This document shows positions 22,846 through 34,000 of a stretch of DNA of 64,000 bases, piece by piece (the stretch's first letter is position 1; every line of letters starts with the position of its first letter). The stretch spans positions 7,194,995-7,258,994 of the forward strand of contig NC_049994.1 in NCBI RefSeq assembly GCF_000003815.2. Direction: 5' to 3'. Below the pieces are notes generated by a model. That model was not told the DNA's origin. It made no database searches and saw only the letters and a program-made list of their open reading frames with translations. This DNA is from Branchiostoma floridae (taxonomy: Eukaryota > Chordata > Leptocardii > Amphioxiformes > Branchiostomatidae). Both the position numbers and the translations under genes were made by a program.

Positions 22846-23085
22846 TATTTGCTTTTGGGCAGACAAGGAAAATGTGAGACTGCACTCAAGTTAGTATTCA
22901 GGGCCAGAAACACAGAAATCAGAAGGTAAATGTAGTCTTTCAGGTACCCTTTATCACACCTGGGTGGAGTGAGGAAGGTCGTGTACGTAAAGTGCCTTTC
23001 CCAAGAGCACAATGTCTGGGACATTGCGGGTATCGAACTTGGGACCTCTAGACTCCGAGCAGAACGCTCTACCAGTAACGCCATA
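22846..23085 (-). mobile_element. tRNA-derived SINE
   Basis: On the minus strand the head reads 'ggcgttactggtagagcgtt...ggtcccaagttcgatacccgc', an A-box followed by a B-box-like GTTCGATACCC. The body then runs 'cttgggaaaggcacttta...cctcactccacccaggtgtgat'. Body-related copies are at 29219-29945 and 41005-41295. Confidence 0.85.
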
Positions 23086-23155
23086 CCTCAGCTCACCTCA
23101 GCTCAGCTCACCCCAGCTCAGCTCAGCTCACCTCAGCTCACCTCACCTCACCTAG
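23086..23155. repeat. AGCTC/ACCTC pentamer array
   Basis: About 14 pentamers of AGCTC, ACCTC and ACCCC directly abut the SINE head at 23085. Confidence 0.9.
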
Positions 23156-23307
23156 AACCATCCTCATCGCCACGCACGGCGTTTTGTTGTTGTTGATAGC
23201 GATACCCTACAAACATTCATGACGTAAACAATCTGCATACATTAGACCAGTTGGATGGATAGAATGGACTGACTTCTTATAGATTAAGAACTTGGCAAGA
23301 CACATTG

Positions 23308-23440
23308 TCAGTCAAGTGGTTTGTACAATGGCGTTTGATTTTTTGACAATTCGTGACGGAGGTTTAAAGCAACCAAACCAGTCGCTAAGGAAGCTTGACA
23401 TTCAGTTAACAGTTCAGTTAAGAAACTGGAAATAATACGC
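23308..23440 (+). repeat. Local duplicate, copy 1
   Basis: About 130 bp ('caagtggtttgtacaatggcg', 'gacaattcgtgacgg', 'aggaagcttgacattcagtt') repeated in direct orientation at 24905-25035, with moderate divergence. Confidence 0.85.
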
Positions 23441-23970
23441 TTAGGGTGAATGATCAGGTGAAAGGATAGAACACGTATAGTAAAGCACGCATACAACAAC
23501 AAACATAAATACTTATAAACAAAAAAAACACGTCGCCTTGGCAATGATTTTCATTGCCACAGTTATTACATGTGTGTGCGTGTGTGTATATACATTGTGG
23601 TTTGGTGTCTGTGTAATTTGACTACATGCGTGTGTGTGTGTATGCGTTTTGCATTGGTGTGCCTGTGAGTGTCGATCCCTTGCGATTTCAAACATTTTTT
23701 AACAACAGTCCCGAGATTGACTCAGTGTATCAGTGACATGTCTTCAGCTTAGCACTAAGTTTTATGCATGAGTCCATGATGACCCCTTCCACACACTTGT
23801 AGGTCCAGGTGCACCAATGTTCTTATTCACTAGTTCTAGCTTTGCCACCGATCCGTTTCTAACAGGGGGTCATTTTTCCTCTCTCTAATTTAAACCCTCG
23901 CCACGAACGCCTCAAACCCTAAGGCGAAAACGAGACAGAACTGGTTCACATGTGACCGTGCGTGTCTCCT
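23441..23970. other. Gene-free stretch
   Basis: Holds a short interrupted (GT)n tract at about 23570-23645. No exon recognised. Confidence 0.5.
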
Positions 23971-24523
23971 GTCAAACGTGCTCTCCAAGCAGAGGTTAGA
24001 CTCCGGTTTTGTTTGGACATCTTTGAATGCATTTTATTCTCCATTTTCCTCCTCGAAGCCACACAGTCTGCAAGCGATAGTTAGGCTTCGGCTGATTTTT
24101 TTTTTACGTTTCTATGAAGCGTTTGTCAGCCAGCTATTAAAAGCAACCTGACAATGAGAATGCCTGACAAAAGCACCTAAAGACTTTAAACAAAAAAGCC
24201 TGAAACCTAACCTCTGCTTGGAGATTATGTCTGGTTAACATAAAATAAAACCGGACAAAATAGAAAGCCCGACAAAACCAGACGGGTGCTAACCTCTGCT
24301 TGAAGAGATTGTGGTTGGCGGACAAAAATAAAACCTGACAAAACAGTAAGCTTGAAAAATACCTCAAAAAAGTTAAAGAAACAGTCAGAAACTTACCCTG
24401 TGGTTGGAAAGTGCGACTGATTGATAAAAATAAAACATGACAAAACAGATCTAGAAAGCCCAGCAAAAACACTAAAAAAAAGGAGCCTAACCTCTGCTTC
24501 GAGAGAGTAGTCAAACGTGCTCT
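23971..24523. mobile_element. Composite fold-back element with 14-bp flanking direct repeat
   Basis: Left arm 'tccaagcagaggttagactccgg' and right arm '...ggagcctaacctctgcttcgagaga' are inverted copies. Internal partial arms ('aacctctgcttggaga' and 'aacctctgcttgaagaga') show repeated rearrangement. The 14-mer GTCAAACGTGCTCT occurs at 23971-23984 and 24510-24523, flanking the element. Same family as 48307-48460 and about 8889-9045. No transposase is visible; the 186-codon minus-strand open frame across it is an artefact. Confidence 0.75.
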
Positions 24524-24748
24524 GTCCCAGGACCATGTCCTGATTTGCATAACAATGCAGACGATCCCCGGCCGCGGGCCACAGAGGGACGCAGACCGAC
24601 TGGAAGAACGACATGCTGTCCCGAGTCCTCGTGAGAAAGTGTTGACATCGTACAGACGACATCTTGTTCGGCGGCAACAAGTTGGCGAAGACATCACTCC
24701 GAGTTGCGATCGTGAAACAACATCTTTTTAACGGTCAACGGTGAGTCT
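24524..24748 (+). other. CpG-rich block with a donor site, possible first exon
   Basis: CpG-rich sequence (gatccccggccgcgggccac and following) ends in AACG|GTGAGTC, a strong donor at 24749. It could be a non-coding first exon, for example of the LRR receptor, whose coding exon starts after an acceptor at 30941. Linkage is speculative and no coding sense is claimed. Confidence 0.25.
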
Positions 24749-24904
24749 AAAAACATTTTACTCTCTGAAACTTTACGGATTATAAATTCGACTATATTTC
24801 TTGACAGGTGGTACAAAAATAACACAAAATAACGCACGAAAAAGAAATTTATTTCTGCTTCTTATAAATTTAATCTTAGATTCAGGACTACCCAAGACTG
24901 TACG

Positions 24905-25035
24905 TCAGTTAAGTGGTTTGAACAAACGCGAATGATTTTTTCTGACAATTCGTGACGGGGGTTTAAAGTAGCTAAACCAGTCACTAAGGAAGCTTGACAT
25001 TCAGTTAACAGTGTTTACATACTGGAAATGATGCG
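24905..25035 (+). repeat. Local duplicate, copy 2
   Basis: Direct repeat of 23308-23440, about 1.6 kb away ('cagttaagtggtttgaacaa', 'gacaattcgtgacggggg', 'aggaagcttgacattcagtt'). Confidence 0.85.
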
Positions 25036-26614
25036 GTTGTAATCATGGGCATATATATGGGAGGGGTTTTGTCAGAAAATACTCGTCAAAGAAAATTTGT
25101 AGTCAAACCTTTAGGTTCGCAGAAAGAATCCAATAAAAAGATTTATCTCAAAAGCTCTCTAACTCAGTTCAATAGATTTGGGTATGAATAAATGCATAGG
25201 AGTTCACGATGGAATACTGCAATGTTTTTTATTTGACATGGTTATATAGGTTAAAGGTGAAATTACTTGCAACGGTGATTTCATTATCAATTTCTAGATC
25301 ATAATTGATCTCTGTTTGAGTGTTGTGGATGTTGTTGTTTTAGAAATGTTTTGAGGAAAATTTGCATAGTGTGTCCTCCATAGAGACCTAGAGGCGATAT
25401 GTTAATTGGTGCCACTTGCTTGACGAGCTTCGCTGATACTGATAGATTACACCAAAACGTAAACATACATTAGAAAGGTCGCTGCGTTTGGGATCGGAGT
25501 TTGCGTTGTCCTGCATTCGGTGAGTTGGGAAACATTTCCTAGTCATTTTTGTAATTTTTCTCCCGAACAATTTCTGTCTCTGAGTGCTATCAAACTATTG
25601 TCTTGGGCAGTTGCAAATGACTATGTACTACTTGTTATCAGTAGAGTTATAAGGCTAGCAGGTACCAGTGTGAGATACTAGTATACGTAAGATCATGAAT
25701 GTTAAATCATGCGTTTCCAAAGTTATGGTTGAAAATTATCATTGAGAAAAATGAAGGAGGGAGTTATTTGGGTTACTTACACCCGTTGAAAATCACAACA
25801 AAAGATAGAGGCCACCAAACAGATCATACTTTTATATTTCCGTCACACATTTGTAAAAAAAAAAATACAGTCCCTTGTCAAAGAAACGTACCAAAGTGCA
25901 GCAACGGCAATTCCGAGGTATGTACACTTCAGATATTTGACGTTATCATTATTACATATTCGAGAAAATCTTGAACCTATGATAATACGAAAACCATCCA
26001 GTTGCAGTCACCATTTTTTTAGGGGGGGGGGGTTAATTTGCGATGTTTTCAGGGCGGTACGCTTACTTGGTGTACAAATCACACTTGGTATATCTTATCA
26101 AGGACACTCAACTTGTCAGGAAGTAGCAAAAATCAGCCCAGAAAAGCCATAGAAAACCAACAGCCACCAAGAATTCCCCACTGAATCAAAATCGCCCAAA
26201 ACGTTAAGTTTATATACCTCCCGCGACTTATAGTTGTACACTGATACATTGAAATTGCTGGCCCAACCGCTCTTTTTCCTGATTTCCCTCCAAAACACGT
26301 GGACGGTTTTCGCTTGATTTCTTACAACCATTGTTTTGAAAACACGTCACAAAGTTGTGAAACTGATCATTGGTAACATAAACAACCCGTCAGGAAAGGC
26401 GTGAAGTGTTTACGTATCTGCATTTTGTCCTGAGTAGGCATAGATAAAGACGTTGTCACCTGTGGGACGTCTGAGGGGCTAGATATCATCCTTATCTAGA
26501 TTGGAAACGTTCCAAATACTTCCAACAGGGCGTAGCCTGGGATACATACACCACCGGGAACACATCGGTAGCTCTACGGCGATGGAAGTGTGCCCGCCGG
26601 CCCAGTTTATTAGC
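25036..26614. other. Gene-free stretch
   Basis: No exon, RNA gene or repeat family recognised. Confidence 0.45.
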
Positions 26615-26714
26615 NNNNNNNNNNNNNNNNNNNNNNNNNNNNNNNNNNNNNNNNNNNNNNNNNNNNNNNNNNNNNNNNNNNNNNNNNNNNNNNNNNNNNN
26701 NNNNNNNNNNNNNN
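26615..26714. other. Assembly gap (100 N)
   Basis: Exactly 100 N, the usual placeholder for a gap of unknown size. Open frames running through it are meaningless. Confidence 0.99.
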
Positions 26715-26921
26715 ATAGGCCGATAGGAAAAGAACTGCGGCAAAACACACCTTAGATTCGTTACCAAGTTTTACTCGGTGAATGTCTGAATTCCTGTGGG
26801 ATTTTAACAAAGCCTCATCGTCCACATTTTTGAATGGGGAGATATATCGCGTATTTCGGTCAGAAAGACAGTTCTGGGTCACTAATACTAATTAGATGTT
26901 TTCGAGCGATCGCGATCTAAG

Positions 26922-27018
26922 TTTCACCAAGGAGGTTAAATAAAGAAGGCCTTCTTTATTTAACCTCCTTGGAGGTTAAATAAAGAAGGCCTTCTTTATT
27001 TAACCTCCTTGGTTTCAC
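26922..27018. mobile_element. Double perfect palindrome, possible tiny MITE
   Basis: Two tandem 40-bp units (26931-26970 and 26971-27010), each a perfect inverted repeat centred on GAAGGCCTTC between GGAGGTTAAATAAAGAA and its complement. TTTCAC occurs at 26922-26927 and 27013-27018 as a possible 6-bp target duplication. A lone CCTCCTTGG lies at 27118. Confidence 0.8.
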
Positions 27019-28286
27019 AATCAGTAACTTAAATGAAGTGCGCTATTTGGTAGTCACAGATTCATCTTCCGTGCCAGTGCACACCATTAGTGCTAGACTA
27101 AGCAAAATTTCATAAAACCTCCTTGGCGATAGGTATATGTATATTCTAGTATATACGAACGAGTGAATAAATGACTTTAAGAGAGTTATATAATATTTAA
27201 GAGAGTTTTATATAGTTAAGCAGGCAATTTCGCACAAAAACCTTAAAGGGTAACCGATAGAAAAACGCCACGATTTAGACAACTCTCCCAATATCTTCTT
27301 GGAGATTGACTTTACACTTCGTAAATACAGAGCAGACGGTTGTATACAATTTAAAATGTTCGTCTGATTTATCTAGTTCTTATTTCCTTGACTTCATTTC
27401 ACCACAAAACAAGCTTCCTTGCGAGCTTCCTTCCTTATCTTTTAGTACGTATACCTTACTCGTATGATGGCAGGTGTTTGTTTACCTTTAACTTGAAAAG
27501 TTTTAAGTCAAGTTAGCCCATCAGTGAAGCAATTACGAGGAAGCTTTTTTCATTACGATATCATTCTAGGGAAGATATGGATGGTGTTTTAGCGTGAAAC
27601 TTCCTATATGTGGAATATGAAATTCTCTAAGCCCCCCTCCCTATCGCCTTCTTTCTCCCGCTGTCACAGTCTTCCCGCCTTTGTAATTCAATCCCAAATA
27701 GAACTAATGACAAATGTCAACGACCCATGTCGATGTACAGAGACGATTACTGTGTGCGGTGACCTCTACGAACTCTTCAAGGTCAAAAAGTCACTCAGAC
27801 AAAAGGCTCCCTCCTGTCCCCTCCGGGCACAGATCATGTCATTATACCCCGGATGTCATTATACCCCGGATGAAGTCTTTAGCTTTCTTTTGTAAGAGTG
27901 CCACACAGAAGCATTTTGTGCCCTTCTGTGTAGATCGTTTGTAATCTGTAAAATAAACAGTGCTGACCAAACGGGTTGGTAACGAAGAACTAATGATGAA
28001 GTCAGAAAGCGCCATTCGTGGTCCTCAGATCACTTTTATTTTATACAACGAAGTCTTATGTGGATTAGAATTTTTTTTGTATGTGTACCACCTGTACAGT
28101 GCTGTATATGTACATGACTGTGTAGAAAGTAATTTCCAATTAGGCCACAGGAAGTACATTTTTGTGGCTGCACTACGCCTAGTCTTTTTGGCCAAGCACA
28201 CCTACTAGTACTCTTCTCGATAGGTGTGTTAGATTCTTTCACGTGTACAGCTTTGATTCATGAGCCTTTCGAATTCGTCTGAAGCT
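27019..28286. other. Gene-free stretch
   Basis: Includes a 17-bp tandem duplicate 'gtcattataccccggat' at about 27838-27871. No exon recognised. Confidence 0.5.
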
Positions 28287-28454
28287 CCCTCATACTAATC
28301 TCCAAGCAGATTTCTCCGTGGCAAGACAGTAACATAAGCTGGGGAAGGACTTTTGGCCTCGCGGGCCAATTTTACCCCTCTGCCGGCTAAAGTCCTTCCC
28401 CAGCATTGTTACTGTCTTGCCACGAAGGAATCTTCTTGGAGATTACCCTCATAC
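28287..28454. mobile_element. 150-bp MITE with 57-bp TIRs and perfect 9-bp TSD
   Basis: The element 28296-28445 starts TAATCTCCAAG and ends CTTGGAGATTA. The arms of about 57 bp are near-perfect inverted copies around a short centre. It is bounded by the direct repeat CCCTCATAC at 28287-28295 and 28446-28454. A 9-bp duplication fits Mutator-like transposition (inference). No coding capacity. Confidence 0.93.
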
Positions 28455-29218
28455 ACGGGACTGTCGGCTTTACGTACCACCGATAGAATTTTAGTTTGAA
28501 TGTCTATAATTCAAAGAGGTATAGTAAAAAAATGGCTTCCGTTTTTATGTATAACACGAGTTGACTTTATTTGGATCCACATTTAGCTTAACAATGTTTT
28601 ATCTTCCTTTTACTCTTAATATTATTGTTTTTCTTGAAAGTCCTAAGCGTCAGTCAATAGGGTACATATTTGACATGGTACTCTGCACAAAAATATACAG
28701 TCAGGATTGTAGTCGTGTTTTTCTTGGATGAGTTTACAGGAAAATCAAGTAGGCGTAACATATTCTTATCTTATCTTAGGGATGGACAGATGTTGCTGAC
28801 TTGGAGTATTAGATTTCGCAACTTTTGCGAACTGCTACTCAGATGTATTTCAACACAATTATCGAAGACATTCTAGGGAGAACTCAATCGAGTATATCGC
28901 TGGACAGCGCCAAATTGCGCTGAAAATTGTGCCAACTAGTACTTTAACAATGATTTAAAATGACAGTGACTAAAAGGTCATTATAGCGAGATTTGCTGTT
29001 ATAAAGTATGTTCACCGTTTTATTCCATTTTGCGCCCATTTGCGATTTTTGTTAAATGAAACAAAGGTGTGAATACCGGATAAAGTCATTATGATGGCAT
29101 TAGCAATGCCAACAGGCCCAGGCGCGATAGATATACGACAGCAGGGATATTCTTGTGACACTCTTGTTGTTCGTCGTACAAAGTTGTGATGTCTTGCGAC
29201 AGAAGCTTTTTTTTTTAA
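28455..29218. other. Gene-free stretch
   Basis: No supported exon; A/T-rich with no clear repeat. Confidence 0.45.
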
Positions 29219-29945
29219 TTCCTTAAGACAGACAATGGCAATGTGGCTCTGCAGTCAAGTTAGTAACATATTTTAACATCACCACATACAAAGGGCAGAC
29301 AGATAGAAGGTAAAGGTATAGTCTCATAGTCATTTGAATATGTAAGGGCCGTAGGTTGTTATACACTGAGTCTAGCTATACACCTTTCTCACGCGGCGGC
29401 CATGATAGATCTAAAACGAGTTCAATGTGGCAAACAAAAGGCTGTCCATCATAATTAGCAGTTCGACCAATGGTAGCCTGCCAGTTAGGAAATCGACCAA
29501 TAAGTGAATGGCTGCAAATTCGTTAAAAATTTGCATTATTATGTTTTTATTTTGCATCTCTTAAGGGACTATGGGGTCAGTCTACACTACTCTAAATTGC
29601 TACATCTTTCGGTGCATAACACTACTTGTAATATTTATCATTCTATCTTATATCATGAAAATTTGTGTGGTTTGGGGGAAAACTAAATGGGACCTGATTT
29701 TAGAAATAAGTTTTGTCTGTTTGCCTCATTGACCTCTTCTTCGATCTATCATGGCCGCCGCGTGAAAAAGGTGTATAGGGCACCGTATTGGAAGGCGGAG
29801 CCCATCCCTCTCCTTCCACTGCCTTTAACCTCACCAACCGAAGTCAGGTACCCATTTTACACTTGGATGGAACTAGTGAGAAAAGTAGTGTTAAGTGCCT
29901 TTCCCACGAGATCGGCCTCATAACAGGATTATAGAACCCAGAGGT
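29219..29945 (-). mobile_element. SINE copy interrupted by another element
   Basis: Body text on the plus strand ('gcagtcaagttagtaac', later 'ggcaccgtattggaaggcgg', 'aaccgaagtcaggtaccc', 'gttaagtgcctttccca') matches the SINE at 41005-41295 and 22846-23085. The copy is split by the TIR element at 29373-29778. Confidence 0.75.
29373..29778. mobile_element. TIR element nested in SINE
   Basis: The left terminus CTATACACCTTTCTCACGCG (continuing GCGGCCATGATAGATC) is mirrored at 29741-29775 with one mismatch. The insertion splits the SINE string 'tctagggcac', leaving CTAG/TAG at the edges. The interior of about 330 bp is A/T-rich without coding sense. Confidence 0.8.
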
Positions 29946-29972
29946 AAGAAAGCCGGGTAGGAAAGGGGGTGC

Positions 29973-30072
29973 NNNNNNNNNNNNNNNNNNNNNNNNNNNN
30001 NNNNNNNNNNNNNNNNNNNNNNNNNNNNNNNNNNNNNNNNNNNNNNNNNNNNNNNNNNNNNNNNNNNNNNNN
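29973..30072. other. Assembly gap (100 N)
   Basis: Exactly 100 N. It lies just after a SINE copy. Confidence 0.99.
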
Positions 30073-31089
30073 CGCATCCCACTTGAAGATAAAACAAAAA
30101 AGTGACTTAAAATACTGTAGATACACATAGTATCGCGGTAGTTTTATATGTAAGGGAAAAGTGGTGTTTGAAATAGCAGTAAATGCAGTACAGAAATCAC
30201 ACATTGGAAACGCATATTTACCACATAAAACTAGTAAATAAAACAAATGCGAAAGTACGGGGATTTACAGTAAAATTTGATTGATTGATCACATAACGCT
30301 GGGAGGTCCACCTGATAACAACCGTACATGTGACACGTGCCTTTGGCCTCAATTCTTCACAAAACCGCCCGTGGCCTATGGATAGTGTTTTTGCTGTGAT
30401 TGACAGCTTGCGTGGACGACAACGTGAGAGATCCCTGAGCACAGTGAATGGGCAGCTAAATATAATTTGCGCTGTCCTAAGCTAGCTCAAAGCAGATGTT
30501 GGGGTAGGACATACATAGATACACGTGCGTTGTAGCATACTCGTTTACATACTTGGGACATCGTAAATGAATCCCTTTCCAAAGATTCTCCAACAAACAC
30601 GCATCCCCACAGTGAGAAAATCACAACAGTGACTGAAAATGTTATGATTTTCCCCCTCAACATTTATTGGGAGAACAGTGCTGCTCTACAATATAACGAA
30701 TCAACTAAGACCTTATTGTACATATATGCCCATTGTGTTAAGTACAGGTCGCCACAAATGATATATAGTTTACAGGTACATGATATAACGTTATAATGTC
30801 TAGCTAATACAAGACTTATATTCTACTAGGTGCCTTTTCAATATAGTCCGCTTTTGTTGGACAAAGGCGTTTTAGGACGAAATTGCAGACTGTAAAATCT
30901 AACTTGTACATGACATTTCTTTTTTTTTTTTTGTTTCACAGAAAACTGTTGGAGGCCAAGAGGACCAAAACAGACGATATTTTGAAGATGGAGTGCTGAC
31001 ACTTTAGTTGCTTACGTCACATTTATTCGCTCTCGTGCATAAAAAAACTCCCCCAAAGACAATTTTGACCTGGTCAATGTTGTAAAAAA
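30073..31089 (+). other. 5' flank and 5' UTR exon of the LRR receptor
   Basis: A strong acceptor (long T-run, TTTCACAG ending at 30941) marks the start of the exon that carries the whole coding region, so the gene has at least one upstream non-coding exon. I did not find the first exon or a TATA box with confidence. Confidence 0.5.
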
Positions 31090-34000
31090 ATGTTCGTTAT
31101 GAGAAACTCTTTCGCGGTAGCAATACTGCTGATGGTGGCTATGCTCAGCAAGGCAGCCGAGTATTGTCCATCCGTCTGCCGTTGCTATGGCAACCGCGCA
31201 CACTGCGCCCATGCAGACCTGACCGAAATTCCCGCCAATTTTTCCCAGAACACCGTCTACCTACATCTCGAAGGGAACAACATATCGTCTGTTTCCAAGA
31301 CCCGCCTAGCCCGTATGACGTCACTCCGTCAGCTATACCTCATGAATAACCGAATCACCGATCGGGGAGTTCCGTCGGACGCCTTCGTGTCCAATCGGAA
31401 CCTTCGGCTGCTCGATCTGACCGAAAACCTCCTGACGGCGGTACCGCGAGGGCTCATGGGACTGTGGCAACTTGGTCTAGCAAATAACAAAATCAACAGG
31501 ATCCCAAGAGGAACTCTGTACCCGAGACTTATAGGAATCGCAAAGATACATCTAGAGGGAAATTATCTAACCAACGACGAAATTTCTCCCAGAGAGCTAT
31601 CCGGTTTACACACATTACAACAAGTGTTTCTGTCAGACAACCGACTGAGAGAAATTCCGACTTTTAGATCAGCTAGGCTGAACCATTTGTACATAGGGGG
31701 GAACAACATTTCTCGGATTCTACCCGACACGTTTAACGGTGTAACGCGTTTGTTTTATCTCGATTTAAGCCGTAATAGTCTTGACAATCCTGGGATCGAG
31801 ACTGGTGCCATGAATCCGCTCTCGTACCTGTTGTATCTATGGCTTCGGGAGAATAAACTCACTCGGGTCCCATCGGGCTTACCACGGTCTGTAAAGAAGC
31901 TCCACCTAGAGGGCAATCTCATCACTGCAGTTGAATCCAACGCATTCACCGGTATGACGCGGCTTCGATATCTGTATCTTTCAAACAACAGCATTGACGT
32001 GATAGAACCGGGAGCATTTACAGGACTTGGTGGGCTTCAGTATCTAGAACTCTCAGGTAACAAGTTGCAACAACTCACCAACGGTTCATTCTTGGGACTT
32101 TCACAACTAAGTGTACTAATCATGGAGAACTGTAATATCACAGTCATGCACAAGGGGGCGTTTGAAGGCTTGCAGGAAGTCACCACACTTGATCTTGCTC
32201 ACTCCCGTATCGAGATCATTCAAGATGACGCCTTTGTCGGCTTGATTGATGTAAAGACCCTCCGACTCGAGCGCAACAGAATCCGATCTCTGTCCAAAAA
32301 TGCCTTTAAAGGTTTGTCAGCAGTGACCTCTATTAACCTTGCCTACAACAGAATATATGACGTTGAAAATGGCGCGTTTGTGGGAGTCGACTATCTTCGC
32401 AACCTGGATCTCACCGGAAATAGACTGACGTCACTTCCTGCCGGGCTCGAAGACATGCGATCACTACGAAGCCTCGTTCTCACCAACAACAGCATCACAG
32501 ATATTCCTGACGACATGCCTCCCAACACCGTGTCTGTTCTTACTTTAAGTTCCAACCCTCTTGGAAACGCACGTCTTAGCAGGCTCGCGAACATCTTCCC
32601 TCAGTTATCTTCCCTCTATCTTGCCGACGTTGGGTTACAAACAGTTCAAGAAGACGACTTCAAAGGAATGTCAAACTTGCAGCTGTTAAACCTTGACGAT
32701 AACAACTTGTCTGAAATACCTGGCCGGCCGTTTGACTCCTTACCAAGTCTGTCTCGTATTGACATTCGGAACAATCTCCTTACCACAGTGCCCATCGCCC
32801 TACAGAATCTGACTACCATCCAAACATTGTCTTTGAGTGGAAACCAGATTTCAGCCTTAAACAATGATTCATTTCAAGGTCTGACTAATATACGGGCGTT
32901 GTTTCTATCAGACAACAATGTAACGGAAATTGAGTCCGGCGTTTTTAAACTGATGGACCGCATCTTTCGGATATTTCTCGATGGAAACGTCAAACTTAAA
33001 ACAGTTGATCTGAACACGTTTCGGGTGCCAAGTCTGAGATATGTCTACCTCCAGAATTCAGGCATCGAAACCATTTATCGCGGACAGCCAGAAGAGGATC
33101 TTCCGCCATTGCAGACGATGGAACTTCGCGGCAACCCTTTGAACTGTGACTGTCGTTTGGGATGGATGCTGACGTCGATCATTATCAAACCTGACGTCAC
33201 CTGCTTTAAACCTAGTGACCTGCGTGGACTGGCAGTGAAAAACCTTTTTGATGACGATTTTATCTGCCCAGATCCGTCAAGTTTTGTGAGCACCACTACC
33301 TCGTCTTTAGGTCAAACGTCATTTCCTGTGACCCAAACAGCAAGCACAGCAGTCCAGGCTACCACAACTGAGAAACGTACTACTTCAACAACAAAGCTAA
33401 CGTCAAAGAAAACAACTGACACCACTCAACACTCTAGCCCTCAACAAACGTCCTCACAGCCATCTACCGTCATCCCTTGCACCTTGGAGTGCCAAAATGG
33501 CGGCCAGTGCGTTGTCATGGCAACAAACGCTCAGGAGTGTCGATGTGAGGTTGGATTCACTGGACGGCATTGCGAAACTCCCAATCAAGAGGAAGACATT
33601 ACAGTCACAGAAATCAACGACACAGCACTTAAGATCACGTGGTCTTCTCCAGTCGAAGACGTTCCTTACAAGATATCTGTGAGAGAGAATGATGACGACG
33701 CGTTTAAAGAAGAGACAATCCTTCCTCCAGGCCTGTCTGAATATATACTTAAAGATCTTAATCCAGATATGCAGTATATTGTGTGTATTACGCCTGTCAA
33801 GGAAGACCTAAAATACGTTATACCAATTTCAAATGGACGGTGTCATAAGGTCACCGTGCATGCGCAGTCGTCTCACGCGGGGAAGCCTGGGAAGGGGACA
33901 GCGTTCGGGTTGACAGTGGTCGCCATTTGCGTGCTTCTGGTATGCGCAGTTCTTGGAGTCATCTTCTACAGGAGAAAGAAACGCAGACAACTAGAAGAAC

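Noticed and set aside
24137-24697. 186-codon minus-strand open frame
   Set aside because: It crosses several MITE arms and has no domain, homology or splice context that I can recognise.
26479-26882. Open frames spanning the N gap
   Set aside because: They exist only because N codons are read as X.
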